A DNA stretch of 45,892 nucleotides from Erwinia psidii (GCF_003846135.1 NZ_RHHM01000023.1:1-45892), one strand, 5' to 3'. Shown: positions 18,700 to 29,310, counted from the first letter of the stretch. A program made the numbers and translations. Notes: a model not told the origin generated them from the sequence alone.

Positions 18700-19683
18700 A
18701 TGATTAGCAATTCATCAGATATTTTATTCAGTTTGATTGTACCGGTATATAATGCAGCTCAGTACCTTGAAACCTGTATCGACAGCATTCTGTTACAGAG
18801 TGAGAATAACTATGAAATTATTATTGTTGATGACGGTTCCACCGATAATTCTTTGGTCATACTGGACAAGTACAAAAACGATGAAAGGGTTAACGTACTG
18901 AGTAAAGAAAATGGCGGTGTGTCTTCAGCCCGTAACTATGGCCTGAACGTTGCCAAAGGAGATTACATCAGCTTTGTTGATGCTGATGACTTCCTGCCAG
19001 AGGAGGCGCTGGCCACATGGCGTAGTCTTATGCAGAATAATATAAGTATGGCTGTTGGTCAGTCGGAAGGTTATACACACGACGGCATCAGAATCCCCAA
19101 TCTGACCGCATCGGAGAACAGTAAAATACTTAACTGCGCTGATGCAATAAATGATATTTTATACTTTAATCCTAAATATGGCGTTTGTGATAAAATTTTC
19201 CGTGCTGATATTATAAATTCAAACAGCCTAAGATTTGATGAAAAGATAGCGAACTTCGAAGACTTACTTTTTGTCATCCATTATCTCAATCTGGCAGAAA
19301 ACAGGAAAGTCGTTTTTTCAGATAAAATTATCTATAACTATAGATATTCATTAAATTCTGCAACAAGAACGACCTTAAAAGAAAAACATTTCTCATTTAC
19401 AATCTCTTTTATAGAAATAAGAAAATACCTGTCTCCTGAAAATATAAAATTCTACTACCATATTTTTCTGAAAATCACTGCATCTTATATTTCAAGGGCA
19501 ATGAACACTCAAGGATTCAGCCGTCCATTTCTCGATGAATATATTTCATTATACAGAGTAATTTTCAGAAAATATTTCTCTACTGGTTTAATTTTTAAGG
19601 CCAGCACCGGTTATCTTGCCCTGTTTTATTTTTTTCCCGTATTGGTATCACAGTTGCGGAAACTGAAAAAAGATAATCTTTGA
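18700..19683 (+). CDS. GT2-family glycosyltransferase
   Basis: The 327-aa protein begins with a GT-A fold of the GT2 (WcaA-like) kind: SLIVPVYNAAQYLETCIDS, then EIIIVDDGSTDNS, then NGGVSSARNYGL, with the metal-binding acidic motif DADD at residues 94-97. It should transfer a sugar from a nucleotide donor to a lipid-linked acceptor at the inner face of the inner membrane. The C-terminal half is AT-rich and variable, as usual for acceptor-specific parts; the last 30 residues are hydrophobic and may attach to the membrane. First gene of the ops-led operon, nine bases before the flippase. The sugar cannot be predicted. Confidence 0.88.
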   Translation: MISNSSDILFSLIVPVYNAAQYLETCIDSILLQSENNYEIIIVDDGSTDNSLVILDKYKNDERVNVLSKENGGVSSARNYGLNVAKGDYISFVDADDFLPEEALATWRSLMQNNISMAVGQSEGYTHDGIRIPNLTASENSKILNCADAINDILYFNPKYGVCDKIFRADIINSNSLRFDEKIANFEDLLFVIHYLNLAENRKVVFSDKIIYNYRYSLNSATRTTLKEKHFSFTISFIEIRKYLSPENIKFYYHIFLKITASYISRAMNTQGFSRPFLDEYISLYRVIFRKYFSTGLIFKASTGYLALFYFFPVLVSQLRKLKKDNL

Positions 19684-19692
19684 GGTTTAATC

Positions 19693-20985
19693 GTGAAAGA
19701 AAAAATAAGAAATTCATTATGGATGATCTCTGAAAAAATAATTGCCGTTTTGGGGCTTATTTTTGTCACCTCTTTCGTGGCTAAATATGTCGGACCGACC
19801 ATTTTTGGCATCATGTCAGTTTCTATGCTTGTGTTTCAGTTTATACAGTCAATTTCTGTTATGGGCAGCGATGTTATTTTATTAAAAAGGATATCGAGAA
19901 ATAAAGATTCAGGAATAAAACTGATGCTGTCAACTTTCTTCCTGGTGTTGGTCAGCTATTTTTTTCTTTCAGTTACTGGCATGGTTGTGATGAAAGAAAA
20001 TATGACATCAGATGCAGCGGTGTTTATTTTTGCTGCGGCAATAGCCTGTCTTTTTTCAGCTATCGATCTGGTTAATGTCTATAATGAAGCAACGCTCAAT
20101 GCCAAATTGAATGTAATTGCAAACGTTACGGGATTAGTGATAAGCCTGCTGTGCAGATATATCATTTCATATCTGGAGATGGACCCCAGGTATTTGTCCA
20201 TCCCGATTGTGTTGGTAACTGCCATACCATTTCTGATCAAAACATCCTGGTTCATGTTACGACACGAGAAGAGATCCATTCTTAAGACCAGGCATGTAAA
20301 AAAATATTCAAAATATATGATTTCATCAGGCGGGACATTAATTTTCTCCATCATTGCGGTCTCACTGTATACCCGATTTAATCAAATCAGCGTTTCTTAT
20401 TTTCTTGGCGTGAAAGAAGCTGGTATTTTCTCTGTGGCCCTCACATTATCTACAGCATGGACATTTGTGCCCTATGCATTGCTGGCATCCTTTTATCCTT
20501 CTTTCTTTGCGGAGAAAGATCCTGGCAAAACCATCATCAAGATTCAAAATCTGCATCTGATGGTTCTTGGCGTATCCGGCATTATCATCCTGAGTATTCA
20601 TTTGCTTGCAGGTAAGTTCATCGAATACTTTTATGGCATAGCCTACCTCAATGCGGTCAAACCAACTTTATATCTCAGTATTGCCGCAATGTTTGCCATC
20701 TTTAGCAGTATTATGGATCGGTTTATCATTAAATATAATGGATACAAATTTCTGGTCAAAAAAACATTCTTCGTGCTGATCATTTGTTTTATTTCTTCAG
20801 TCACCCTTGTTCCTTTTTTCGGGATTGACGGTGCAGCGCTCAGTGTAATCATAACGGAATTTTTCTCTTTCTCGGTTCTCAACTATTTCTTTCGCGATCA
20901 ACCAGTAATTGATATACATAAGGTTTTTATCAATCCCAAAAAAATATGGGATCTATTTTACAATATAAAACATTCCAGAAAATAA
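19693..20985 (+). CDS. Wzx-type oligosaccharide flippase
   Basis: The 430-aa protein is strongly hydrophobic with about 12 membrane segments. Its N-terminus (KIRNSLWMISEKIIAVLGLI, then FVAKYVGPTIFGIMS) has the pattern of the polysaccharide-biosynthesis / Wzx family within the MOP superfamily. Such proteins flip undecaprenyl-linked glycan units to the periplasmic side. The start is GTG 19693 with GAGG 7 bases upstream. It sits between two GT2 genes in one tight operon. Base composition is AT-rich compared with recG and xanP, a sign of horizontal acquisition. Confidence 0.85.
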   Translation: MKEKIRNSLWMISEKIIAVLGLIFVTSFVAKYVGPTIFGIMSVSMLVFQFIQSISVMGSDVILLKRISRNKDSGIKLMLSTFFLVLVSYFFLSVTGMVVMKENMTSDAAVFIFAAAIACLFSAIDLVNVYNEATLNAKLNVIANVTGLVISLLCRYIISYLEMDPRYLSIPIVLVTAIPFLIKTSWFMLRHEKRSILKTRHVKKYSKYMISSGGTLIFSIIAVSLYTRFNQISVSYFLGVKEAGIFSVALTLSTAWTFVPYALLASFYPSFFAEKDPGKTIIKIQNLHLMVLGVSGIIILSIHLLAGKFIEYFYGIAYLNAVKPTLYLSIAAMFAIFSSIMDRFIIKYNGYKFLVKKTFFVLIICFISSVTLVPFFGIDGAALSVIITEFFSFSVLNYFFRDQPVIDIHKVFINPKKIWDLFYNIKHSRK

Positions 20986-20998
20986 AAGTGAATCCAAT

Positions 20999-21994
20999 AT
21001 GAATGAAAAAACTATGTTTAGTATCATTATACCTGTCTATAATGCTCAAAAAACAATCCATCGCACCATGATAAGTGTACTGAATCAGACTTACAGTAAT
21101 TATGAGGTGATTATTGTTAATGATGGAAGCACAGATAACAGCGCCACCATTCTTGAAGAATTTACTGGTCATAAACAAATAAAGGTCATCCCTCAGAACA
21201 ATGGTGGAGTAAGCTCAGCAAGAAATACCGGATTAAAAAACTGTTCTGGTGATTACGTTCTTTTCCTTGATTCAGATGACTGGATTGATAACAACTTTTT
21301 ACTTATCTTCAAAGAAAACCTGAACAGTTTTAAAGATAATTCAGTGGATTTAATTATAGGTAATCTTGAAGACGACAGAATAGGAAAAGTTTCTCAGTAT
21401 GGATTTTTTAATACTGAGGATATTCCTTCTGTTCTCGGTGATTTGGAAGTAACCGATAATATTGGCTATTTGCACAATAAGTGTTACAGAAAAGAAATTA
21501 TCGATAAATTCAACCTGTGTTTTCAGGAAGGAATCTCCATGAGTGAAGATCTTTTGTTTAACCTTCGCTATCACAATCACGCAGACAATATGCTTGTCAT
21601 TAGCAGTTCTTCATATTATTATGAGAATTTGTCTGACTCGCTGTCAAAGAAAAGAGTTAGCCATCAGGAACTGGTAGTACGGAAAAAACACTTAACGGAA
21701 ACCTATAATATACTTATCAATAAATACAAGAACAGTAATCTGAAATTCTTCACAAAAGGGGTTTCAAAACGAATGCTCGCGCTGGATATGCAGATTGTCA
21801 CTTCAATGTATTATTCATCATTCTCTCAATCGGGTATTGTTAGCGAAATCAATGAACTTAAGAAGAAAAAATATCCGAAAGGGATTTTTAATTTACTTAG
21901 CAGAAATGAAAAAATGAAATTCTTCATTATGCGGTTTAACTCTATTTCCGCTTATTATGCTCTTGGCATTCTTTATAAAATGCGTTTTTTCTGA
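20999..21994 (+). CDS. GT2-family glycosyltransferase
   Basis: The 331-aa protein is a second GT-A glycosyltransferase: FSIIIPVYNAQKTIHRTM, EVIIVNDGSTDNSATI, NNGGVSSARNTGL and the acidic motif DSDD at residues 91-94. It is similar in layout to the product of 18700-19683, so the two may be old paralogues that add successive sugars. It starts 13 bases after the flippase stop. No polymerase, chain-length regulator or sugar-nucleotide gene follows: the next gene is the housekeeping xanP. AT-rich like its neighbours. Donor and acceptor sugars are unknown. Confidence 0.88.
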   Translation: MNEKTMFSIIIPVYNAQKTIHRTMISVLNQTYSNYEVIIVNDGSTDNSATILEEFTGHKQIKVIPQNNGGVSSARNTGLKNCSGDYVLFLDSDDWIDNNFLLIFKENLNSFKDNSVDLIIGNLEDDRIGKVSQYGFFNTEDIPSVLGDLEVTDNIGYLHNKCYRKEIIDKFNLCFQEGISMSEDLLFNLRYHNHADNMLVISSSSYYYENLSDSLSKKRVSHQELVVRKKHLTETYNILINKYKNSNLKFFTKGVSKRMLALDMQIVTSMYYSSFSQSGIVSEINELKKKKYPKGIFNLLSRNEKMKFFIMRFNSISAYYALGILYKMRFF

Positions 21995-22175
21995 ATTGCG
22001 TATGATTTCTTTTCGAGTCAAATGCTGAACCTTTAAAAAATATTTCGTTTACCTTTCTTTGTATTTCCTGTTGCTTTTGGTAGCAATACGGCGAAACCAT
22101 TTTTTCGACCCATTGCTATTTACTATCCCTGTCATGGTTTTTCACTTTCTGGCCAGATTAAACGAGGCTCAGGTA

Positions 22176-22191
22176 CAGCAATCGTTTGCTT
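22176..22191. promoter_or_regulatory. Candidate PurR operator upstream of xanP
   Basis: CAGCAATCGTTTGCTT fits the PurR consensus ANGCAANCGNTTNCNT at every defined base except the first. It lies 52 bases before the xanP start, where it could block a promoter. Binding of PurR-hypoxanthine or -guanine would tie xanthine uptake to purine supply. Confidence 0.6.
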
Positions 22192-22243
22192 TTGCTTCGT
22201 GCACGATTAGAATCGCTTTTTTATTCACCAGAGAACCGTGACA

Positions 22244-23605
22244 ATGTCCGCTAACACCCCGTCAGCAGAAAAAAGTGAGTTGATTTACCGACTGGAAGAC
22301 AGGCCACCTTTACCACAAACCGTGTTTGCCGCATGTCAGCACCTGTTGGCGATGTTTGTGGCCGTTATTACCCCGGCGTTGTTGATTTGCCAGGCGCTGG
22401 GCCTGCCCGCCCAGGATACCCAGCACATCATCAGCATGTCGTTGTTTGCTTCTGGGGTTGCGTCGATTCTACAGATAAAAACCTGGGGTCCGGTTGGTTC
22501 CGGGCTGTTGTCGATTCAGGGCACCAGCTTCAACTTTGTTACGCCACTGATCATGGGCGGGATGGCACTGAAACATGGCGGTGCCGATGTAAAAACCATG
22601 ATGGCAGCGCTTTTTGGTACGCTGATGTTAGCCTCCTGTACCGAGATGCTGCTGTCCCGCGTACTGCATCTGGCCCGTCGTATTATTACGCCGTTAGTGT
22701 CAGGCATTGTGGTAATGATTATTGGTCTGTCTCTGATTCAGGTTGGTCTGACGTCGATTGGCGGCGGTTTCGCGGCGATGAACGATCACACCTTTGGTGC
22801 ACCAAAAAATCTACTGCTGGCGGGCACGGTGCTACTGGTTATCGTTCTGCTCAACCGTCAGAAAAATCCATATATCCGCGTGGCTTCACTGGTGATCGCA
22901 ATGGCAGTGGGTTATCTGCTGGCCTGGGTGATGGGTATGCTACCGGAAAACACCACGCCGTCTCATCAGGCGCTGCTTACAGTGCCAGTGCCGTTCTATT
23001 ATGGACTGGGTATCGACTGGAATCTGCTGGTGCCGCTGATGCTGGTCTTTATGGTCACCTCACTGGAAACCATTGGCGATATCACCGCGACGTCAGACGT
23101 CTCTGAACAACCGGTTAGCGGTCCGCTTTACATGAAGCGCCTGAAGGGCGGGGTGCTGGCAAATGGCCTGAATTCCTGCGTTTCCGCCCTGTTCAACACC
23201 TTCCCCAACTCATGCTTTGGTCAGAATAATGGCGTGATCCAGCTAACAGGCGTTGCCAGCCGTTATGTCGGTTTTGTGGTGGCGCTGATGCTGATTGTTC
23301 TGGGCCTGTTTCCGGCGGTCAGTGGCTTTGTTCAGCATATTCCTGAGCCGGTGCTGGGCGGTGCCACTATCGTGATGTTCGGTACTATTGCCGCCTCCGG
23401 TGTGCGAATTGTGTCACGTGAACCATTAAATCGCCGTGCAATCATGATTATTGCACTGTCACTGGCCGTAGGTTTAGGCGTATCTCAGCAACCGCTCATC
23501 CTGCAATTTGCCCCTGAGTGGCTGAAAACGCTGCTCTCGTCCGGTATCGCTGCGGGCGGCATCACTGCGATCGTTCTGAATCTTCTGTTTCCGCAGGAAA
23601 AATAA
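22244..23605 (+). CDS. xanP: Xanthine/proton symporter
   Basis: The 453-aa NCS2 (nucleobase-ascorbate) transporter is close to E. coli XanP (YicE): [22 protein letters not shown], the signature SETIGDI-like [17 protein letters not shown], and [20 protein letters not shown]. It has about 14 membrane segments and imports xanthine with protons. Of the two possible starts, ATG 22244 lies 8 bases after GAGAA, whereas GTG 22238 would be too near; I prefer the ATG. It sits next to yicH as in E. coli, but gltS, which normally separates it from recG, is replaced by the glycan genes. Confidence 0.95.
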   Translation: MSANTPSAEKSELIYRLEDRPPLPQTVFAACQHLLAMFVAVITPALLICQALGLPAQDTQHIISMSLFASGVASILQIKTWGPVGSGLLSIQGTSFNFVTPLIMGGMALKHGGADVKTMMAALFGTLMLASCTEMLLSRVLHLARRIITPLVSGIVVMIIGLSLIQVGLTSIGGGFAAMNDHTFGAPKNLLLAGTVLLVIVLLNRQKNPYIRVASLVIAMAVGYLLAWVMGMLPENTTPSHQALLTVPVPFYYGLGIDWNLLVPLMLVFMVTSLETIGDITATSDVSEQPVSGPLYMKRLKGGVLANGLNSCVSALFNTFPNSCFGQNNGVIQLTGVASRYVGFVVALMLIVLGLFPAVSGFVQHIPEPVLGGATIVMFGTIAASGVRIVSREPLNRRAIMIIALSLAVGLGVSQQPLILQFAPEWLKTLLSSGIAAGGITAIVLNLLFPQEK

Positions 23606-23621
23606 TCTCAGCGGCTGCAAA

Positions 23622-23642
23622 GACGGCGGGCCTGCCGCCGTC
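23622..23642 (+). terminator. Hairpin after xanP
   Basis: GACGGCGG and CCGCCGTC form an 8-bp perfect stem with a 5-base loop, 17 bases after the xanP stop. There is no T run, so it may stabilise the mRNA end or attenuate rather than terminate fully. Confidence 0.45.
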
Positions 23643-23714
23643 ATCTCCCGGTTGAGCTTCGATGATAAATCAGGCATAACAATATCTTACCGAACGATCT
23701 GAGGAACGGATGCA

Positions 23715-25397
23715 ATGAAATTTACAGGAAAAATTTTGCTGACAATAGTGCTGCTGTTACTGATGGCAGTGGTTGCAACATATCTGCTGATGCAAACCCG
23801 ATGGGGGAGCAGCTGGATCAGCCGTGCTGTCAGTGAACATACTGAGTATCAGATCGCTTTTTCGAAACTGGAACATCATTTTTCCAATCCAACTCATTTT
23901 ACCCTTAATAACGTTTCCTTCGGATTTAAAACCCAGCCCGCTATTGTGGTTGCCAAAAAGGTCGATGTAGTTCTCAGTCGCGCACAGTTCTCCAGTCCAC
24001 TGCATTTTGCCATTATCCAGCTGGAAAATGGCACGCTTAACCTCAATAGCAACGGTCAACCCCTCCCTCTTTCAGCCGACCGACTACAACTGAATCAAAT
24101 GATCCTCAACCGTCCGGGCAGTAAATTCCCGCTGGTCGCTAAACAGGTGGACGGCGGTATTTTGCCGTGGTACCCCGAAGTGGGGGATTTTATCGGTAAC
24201 GATACCCGCTTCCAGATCAGCGCAGGGGCACTGGAGGTTAACGGTATTGCAGCGACCAACGTGCTGTTGCAGGGGACACGCAATCACAATCAGCTGGTGA
24301 TAAATAACCTTGGTGCCGACGTGGCCATGGGCTCAGTCACCACCAGCGCACAATGTGATGCTCAGGGTAACTGGCTGGTTTCTGCTCTGCGACTTAACAA
24401 CATCCGCCTCCAGAGCAGGCTGTCAATTTCTGATTTACTTGCTCCACTCGCTTCATTGCCCTCGGTCCATTTTGACCGTATCGACGTGACCGACGCACGG
24501 CTGGAAGGAAAGGACTGGGCGGTGACCGATCTTGATTTGGCATTAAAAAACATCACCCTTAACAGGGGTAGCTGGGAAAGCAAAGCGGGTTCACTCTCAA
24601 TGAATGCCAGCACGTTTGTGAACGGCAGTCTGGAACTAAACGACCCGATTGCCAATCTGACATTTTCTCCTGAAGGTATTGCGCTGAAACAGTTCAGTTC
24701 ACGCTGGGTGAACGGGTTGATCCGTACTTCAGGTCGTTGGGCACGGGATAGTAAGAAGCTGACGCTTGATGAGCTGGCGGTAGCCGGTCTTGAATATACG
24801 CTGCCACTGAACTGGCGCGAACGCTGGATGGCCACGTTACCCGAATGGCTGGACAGTGTGGAAGTGACAAAGTTTGTGGCAAACCGTAATCTGATTATTG
24901 ATATTAATCCTGATTTCCCTTTCCAGCTCACCTCGCTGGAGGGCAATGGCAATCATCTGCTGATAGCACGCAATCATCAGTGGGGTGTCTGGTCAGGCGA
25001 TCTCAGTTTTAATGCCGCAGAGGCCACGTTTAACCGTGTCGATGTGCGCCACCCTTCCATGTCTCTTAACGCCGGTAACAACAGCATTAACGTAACAGAG
25101 ATGAGCGCATTTACTCACGACGGTATGCTGGAAAGCCTGGCAACACTGTCTCAGCAACCCGAACGCCGACTGTCACTGACATTGAATGGCCGTAACGTGC
25201 CGGTCAATTTGCTGCATGACTGGGGATGGCCGACAGTACCACTCACCGGCGATGGTCATCTTCAGTTGAAAATTCAGAGCAGTCTTGCGGCTGGCGTGCC
25301 ATTAAAATCAGCGACTAACGGCACATTAGCCATCACCGCTGGTGACAAAACGCTGCAGCAAACCATGAACGATGGCCTGGTGGCTGGCGCGCAATAA
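23715..25397 (+). CDS. yicH: AsmA-family protein YicH
   Basis: The 560-aa protein (569 in E. coli) has one N-terminal membrane anchor (ILLTIVLLLLMAVVATYLLM, residues about 6-25) and a long periplasmic beta-rich part. The first 110 residues show the AsmA N-terminal domain (LNNVSFGFKTQPAIVVAKKV). AsmA-like proteins form bridge-like beta-grooves and are implicated in moving phospholipids to the outer membrane; YicH itself is little studied. GAGGAACGG precedes the ATG. It stands alone between xanP and rluF. Confidence 0.92.
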   Translation: MKFTGKILLTIVLLLLMAVVATYLLMQTRWGSSWISRAVSEHTEYQIAFSKLEHHFSNPTHFTLNNVSFGFKTQPAIVVAKKVDVVLSRAQFSSPLHFAIIQLENGTLNLNSNGQPLPLSADRLQLNQMILNRPGSKFPLVAKQVDGGILPWYPEVGDFIGNDTRFQISAGALEVNGIAATNVLLQGTRNHNQLVINNLGADVAMGSVTTSAQCDAQGNWLVSALRLNNIRLQSRLSISDLLAPLASLPSVHFDRIDVTDARLEGKDWAVTDLDLALKNITLNRGSWESKAGSLSMNASTFVNGSLELNDPIANLTFSPEGIALKQFSSRWVNGLIRTSGRWARDSKKLTLDELAVAGLEYTLPLNWRERWMATLPEWLDSVEVTKFVANRNLIIDINPDFPFQLTSLEGNGNHLLIARNHQWGVWSGDLSFNAAEATFNRVDVRHPSMSLNAGNNSINVTEMSAFTHDGMLESLATLSQQPERRLSLTLNGRNVPVNLLHDWGWPTVPLTGDGHLQLKIQSSLAAGVPLKSATNGTLAITAGDKTLQQTMNDGLVAGAQ

Positions 25398-25435
25398 TCA
25401 TTTAAAGGTATCATCCGCTTATTTGCGGAATAATC

Positions 25436-26308
25436 ATGCTGACCAACTCCTCAACGCGCCTCAATAAATATATCAGTGAAAGCGGGATATGCTCCCGCCG
25501 TGATGCCGATCGTTACATCGAACAGGGCAACGTTTTTATCAACGGTAAACGCGCCTCGGTGGGTGCTCAGGTTTCTGCCGGTGATGTGGTGAAAGTTAAC
25601 GGTCAGCTGATTGAGCCAAGAAACGAAGAAGATCTGGTGCTTATCGCCCTGAACAAGCCTGTAGGTATCATCACCACGATGGAAGAAGGTGAACGTGACA
25701 ACATCAGTGATTTTGTTAACCACAGTAAACGCGTTTTCCCTGTCGGACGGCTGGATAAAGATTCTCAGGGGCTGATTTTCCTGACCAACCACGGGGATTT
25801 GGTCAATAAGATCCTCCGCGCCGGGAATAACCATGAAAAAGAGTATCTGGTCACCGTCAACAAACTGATAACCGATGAGTTTATTCATGGTATGGGTGCT
25901 GGCGTACCGATGCTTGGAACAGTCACTAAAAAGTGTAAGGTGAAAAAAGAAGCGCCGTTTGTCTTTCGCATTACCCTGGTTCAGGGATTGAATCGGCAGA
26001 TACGCCGCATGTGTAAGCACTTCGGTTATGAAGTTACAAAGCTTGAGCGCACCAGAATCATGAACGTCAACCTGAAGGGACTCCCCCTCGGCGAATGGCG
26101 TGACCTGACCGGTGATGAGCTGGTTGAACTGTTTCGGCTTCTGGAAGGTTCTTCATCGGAAGAACCCACGGTGAAAAAAACCAAACCCAGGTCTGCTACA
26201 GCAAAGAAACCCGCCGTCAGCGGGCCTAAGTCAGGTGAAAAACCCGCCGGTAATCCGGCTGCCCGCAAGCGCTTTACCCAACCGGGGCGCAAGAAAAAGG
26301 GGCGCTGA
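25436..26308 (+). CDS. rluF: 23S rRNA pseudouridine(2604) synthase
   Basis: The 290-aa enzyme equals E. coli RluF (YjbC) in length. It has an N-terminal S4 RNA-binding domain ([20 protein letters not shown], residues about 8-65), the RsuA-class catalytic loop [20 protein letters not shown] with the nucleophilic Asp, and the [18 protein letters not shown] motif. The C-terminal 60 residues are a basic Lys/Pro/Ala-rich tail ending GRKKKGR, probably disordered and RNA-binding. It modifies U2604 of 23S rRNA; RluF also modifies U35 of tRNA-Tyr. It converges with fabY, 12 bases apart; a GCGCTGA-T-TCAGCGC repeat over its stop codon may help end transcription from both sides. Confidence 0.94.
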   Translation: MLTNSSTRLNKYISESGICSRRDADRYIEQGNVFINGKRASVGAQVSAGDVVKVNGQLIEPRNEEDLVLIALNKPVGIITTMEEGERDNISDFVNHSKRVFPVGRLDKDSQGLIFLTNHGDLVNKILRAGNNHEKEYLVTVNKLITDEFIHGMGAGVPMLGTVTKKCKVKKEAPFVFRITLVQGLNRQIRRMCKHFGYEVTKLERTRIMNVNLKGLPLGEWRDLTGDELVELFRLLEGSSSEEPTVKKTKPRSATAKKPAVSGPKSGEKPAGNPAARKRFTQPGRKKKGR

Positions 26309-26320
26309 TTCAGCGCATTA

Positions 26321-27259
26321 TCACATCGGCGAGCCGCCCTGCTCTAATGTACCTTCGGGATCGGGCGGCAATACAATATACACCCCCTCAAACACGGCTC
26401 CGCACACGTCATTACCCAACAGTTCCACGTTCAGTTGCACACGCGCTTTTCTGCCCCTGGCCAGGCGATCGAGATCCCCACTCAGTGAACCTAAATCAGC
26501 TACCGCGCCCGGCTTACCGACAACAGGACGATGATAGCGAATGTGCGCATCCGCCAGGATGATGGTACCGCCCAGATGTTGCTCCCGTAACAGCAGCCAG
26601 ATTAGCCCCCAGCCGGTCAGGGTGGCCAGCGAGAAAAGGCTGCCAGCAAACAACGTGTGATGCGGATTCTGATTGCCGGTTTCCGGCATGGTGGTGATAA
26701 ACTTCTGCCCGGTATATTGCTGAATGCGCACCCCCATTTTCTCACTGAGAGGGATATGCTCGTACCATGCCTGCTGCAACTGACCACACCAGTCGGCACG
26801 ATGCAAAATGTCATCCAGGGTAATAACGGGCTTAACCATCAAAAAATGACGTACCGGGGTGGTTTGCGGTACGGTGACTTCACCCTCATTGAGATAACCA
26901 AGCTTGGCAAAAAAGGCCTCAGCGCCCTCACGCGCACTGCAAACAACACGTTTTACACCTTCCTGGCGCGCCACAGACTCCAGCGTCATCGCCACCAGCG
27001 TTCCCAACCCCTTACCCTGAACAGAAGGATGAACCGCCAGAAAACGGATTGCCGCTTCATTATCTGCATTAATATACAATCGGCCAATGGCGACCAGTTC
27101 TCCACGTTCATCAACCACCATCTGATGATGTGCCAGCGCATCCCAGGCATCACGCTCCGAACCCAATGGTTGATGCAGGGGCTTACGCAGCATTTCCCAG
27201 CGAAACTGATAGTACATATCCAGCTCTTCCGCTGTTTCAGGAACCCGAAGGTGATACAT
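26321..27259 (-). CDS. fabY: FabY/YiiD: GNAT + hot-dog thioesterase-like protein (malonyl-ACP decarboxylase)
   Basis: The 312-aa protein joins an N-terminal GNAT acetyltransferase domain (residues about 1-150; acetyl-CoA loop [18 protein letters not shown]) to a C-terminal YiiD-type hot-dog domain ([20 protein letters not shown]). The E. coli homologue YiiD (329 aa), also called FabY or Mad, decarboxylates malonyl-ACP to acetyl-ACP and helps start fatty-acid synthesis. I start at [13 protein letters not shown], after AGAGAGAA. It is last in the yihX-yihY-dtd-fabY series, 45 bases after dtd, as in E. coli. The C-terminus is shorter than that of E. coli. Confidence 0.92.
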   Translation of the reverse strand: MYHLRVPETAEELDMYYQFRWEMLRKPLHQPLGSERDAWDALAHHQMVVDERGELVAIGRLYINADNEAAIRFLAVHPSVQGKGLGTLVAMTLESVARQEGVKRVVCSAREGAEAFFAKLGYLNEGEVTVPQTTPVRHFLMVKPVITLDDILHRADWCGQLQQAWYEHIPLSEKMGVRIQQYTGQKFITTMPETGNQNPHHTLFAGSLFSLATLTGWGLIWLLLREQHLGGTIILADAHIRYHRPVVGKPGAVADLGSLSGDLDRLARGRKARVQLNVELLGNDVCGAVFEGVYIVLPPDPEGTLEQGGSPM

Positions 27260-27304
27260 AAATAATTCTCTCTATAAATCTGGTTTACTTCCCCTGAAGG
27301 GAGC

Positions 27305-27742
27305 TTATACCTGTAGCCAGAATGTCACGGGACCATCGTTAACCAGTGCAACTTTCATGTCGGCGGCAAAACGGCCGGTATCAGTGGTAATACCCTTTTC
27401 ACGGCAACAGTCGACAAAATACGCGTAAAGCCGCTCAGCTTCAGCCGGTTCAGCCCCACGCGAAAACCCCGGACGCAGGCCCTTTTGCGTGTCAGCCGCC
27501 AACGTAAACTGCGACACAACCAACAGGCTACCTCCCGCCTGCCGGACATTCAGATTCATTTTCCCCTGGTCATCACTGAAGATACGATAGCCCAACACGC
27601 GCTCACATAACCGCCGTGCTTTTTGCTGGTCATCCCCTTTTTCAACACCGAGTAAGATTAGCAATCCAGGGCCGATTTCACCGATAGTTTCTCCGGCTAC
27701 CGTGACGCTGGCGCTTAACGCCCGTTGTATTAACGCGATCAT
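27305..27742 (-). CDS. dtd: D-aminoacyl-tRNA deacylase
   Basis: The 145-aa enzyme has the E. coli length and motifs: [19 protein letters not shown] and the terminal GPVTFWLQV, whose Gly-cisPro pair enters the active site of the partner subunit. It removes D-amino acids, and glycine mischarged on tRNA-Ala, from tRNA. Its ATG overlaps the yihY stop by 4 bases (ATGA), so the two are coupled. Confidence 0.97.
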   Translation of the reverse strand: MIALIQRALSASVTVAGETIGEIGPGLLILLGVEKGDDQQKARRLCERVLGYRIFSDDQGKMNLNVRQAGGSLLVVSQFTLAADTQKGLRPGFSRGAEPAEAERLYAYFVDCCREKGITTDTGRFAADMKVALVNDGPVTFWLQV

Positions 27743-28614
27743 ATCCTGTTGCCTTCTTTTTCCTGTTCCTGCTGTTTCATCATACGGTGGTCATGCAGCG
27801 TCGCGGTTATCTCTGCACCCAGCAAAACAATACACCAGGTCCAGTAGATCCAAAGGAACAGTATGGGAATAACCGCCAGCACGCCATAAATCAGCTGGTA
27901 TGACGGAAACATCGTAACATAGAGCGCAAAGGCTTTTTTCCCCAGCTCAAACAACAATCCGGCAATCATCGCCCCAATGAACGCATCACGCCACGCAACC
28001 TGACGGGTGGGAACGATACTGTAGAGCAGCCAGAAAGCGAGCCATGAGAGCAGTAGCGGAAAAATTCTCAGTCCATAGTCAATCAGCCAGCTGACGCCAG
28101 TTACCGAGGCCCAACGAAGCGATAGCAGATAGGAGCTGATAGCCAGACTGGCCCCGGCCAGCAGCGGCCCCAGCGTCAGGATCATCCAGTAAACGGCAAA
28201 GGAATAGACTAATGGGCGTTTGCGCTGGCTACGCCAGATGGTATTGAGTGCGGTATCAATGGAATACATCAACAACAGCGAGGTTACCACCAGCCCACAG
28301 GCTCCCACGGCGGTCATCTTGTTGATGTTGGCCACAAACTGCTCAAGATAACTCTGGATTGCCGTACCCGATGCGGGAACAAAATTACTGAAAATGAAGG
28401 TCTTAAGCTGGCTGCTGACCGAGGAAAATGCCGGAAAAGCGGCAAACAGCGCAAATACCACCGCCACCAGCGGGACCAGTGAAAGGAGTGACACATAAGC
28501 CAGATTACCCGCCAGCGTGGTCATGGCATCTTCATTGATTCTCTGCCAGAGCAGTTTAAGCCATGACCAGAACATCCTCAGACGAGACCGGTAAGCGTTA
28601 TGACGGCACAGCAT
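27739..28614 (-). CDS. yihY: YihY/BrkB-family inner-membrane protein
   Basis: The roughly 291-aa protein has six membrane segments and the family core [20 protein letters not shown] and [20 protein letters not shown], with the closing [13 protein letters not shown]. Once called RNase BN in E. coli, it was later shown not to be that enzyme; its role is unknown. I choose ATG 28614, in the TGATG overlap with the yihX stop, over GTG 28617. Coupled translation links yihX, yihY and dtd. Confidence 0.94.
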   Translation of the reverse strand: MLCRHNAYRSRLRMFWSWLKLLWQRINEDAMTTLAGNLAYVSLLSLVPLVAVVFALFAAFPAFSSVSSQLKTFIFSNFVPASGTAIQSYLEQFVANINKMTAVGACGLVVTSLLLMYSIDTALNTIWRSQRKRPLVYSFAVYWMILTLGPLLAGASLAISSYLLSLRWASVTGVSWLIDYGLRIFPLLLSWLAFWLLYSIVPTRQVAWRDAFIGAMIAGLLFELGKKAFALYVTMFPSYQLIYGVLAVIPILFLWIYWTWCIVLLGAEITATLHDHRMMKQQEQEKEGNRI

Positions 28615-29210
28615 CACTGCTTTTCAGCAAAAAAAGCGGGGATGACGCTGGCATCCGTAACATGAACACTTTTGATTCCAAGCGCACGGGCACCTTCAAT
28701 GTTTTCAAGGTTCTCATCAAAGAAAATCGTCTGGTCGGCGCTGAAACCCTCTTCATTCAGCACCCGCTGATAAATACGGGCTTCAGGTTTGCGCATCCCC
28801 ATATCCTGCGAAAGATAAATTTTATCCGCAGCACGCTGTACTTCAGGATATTCCTCAGGCCAGAAACGACAGTGCAGACGGTTGGTATTAGAGAGAATAA
28901 CGACGCGATCGCCCCTTTGGCGCAACGCTTGCATCACCTGCAACACGTCGGGCCGCACGCCGACAAAAATCGCCTGCCAGCCGGCGGTGAACTGTTCGAA
29001 GCTCAGGGCAAGTCCCAGTTCCTCACAAACCTGTTTCGCAAAGTGCTCATCGCTGACTTCCCCGCGCTCGTGTCGGTGCACGTTTTCACCCAGGGTGAAG
29101 TTGCTTTGTAGCGTGGCTAATGGCACTCGTCCCAGATCGCTCCACACACCCAGGACCCGGTTGAAGTCAATATCAACAATGACGTTACCTAAATCAAAGA
29201 TATACAGCAT
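28614..29210 (-). CDS. yihX: HAD-superfamily phosphatase YihX (alpha-glucose-1-phosphatase)
   Basis: The 198-aa protein has the HAD motifs: [12 protein letters not shown] (motif I Asp, though written DLGNV), VVILSNTNR (motif II), [10 protein letters not shown] (motif III Lys) and [12 protein letters not shown] (motif IV). E. coli YihX (199 aa) hydrolyses alpha-D-glucose-1-phosphate. ATG 29210 follows AAGGAG at 7-8 bases and gives the conserved [10 protein letters not shown], so the 11 longer codons are rejected. It heads yihX-yihY-dtd-fabY. Confidence 0.94.
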   Translation of the reverse strand: MLYIFDLGNVIVDIDFNRVLGVWSDLGRVPLATLQSNFTLGENVHRHERGEVSDEHFAKQVCEELGLALSFEQFTAGWQAIFVGVRPDVLQVMQALRQRGDRVVILSNTNRLHCRFWPEEYPEVQRAADKIYLSQDMGMRKPEARIYQRVLNEEGFSADQTIFFDENLENIEGARALGIKSVHVTDASVIPAFFAEKQ

Positions 29211-29310
29211 GACCATCTCCTTTTGTTCCGCCAGGCTATTCACTCTAGCGGTAAAACGAAAGCCTGAACAGGTCGGAAATTTAAAAACTGGAAGGAAGAT
29301 TCAGAGAGAG

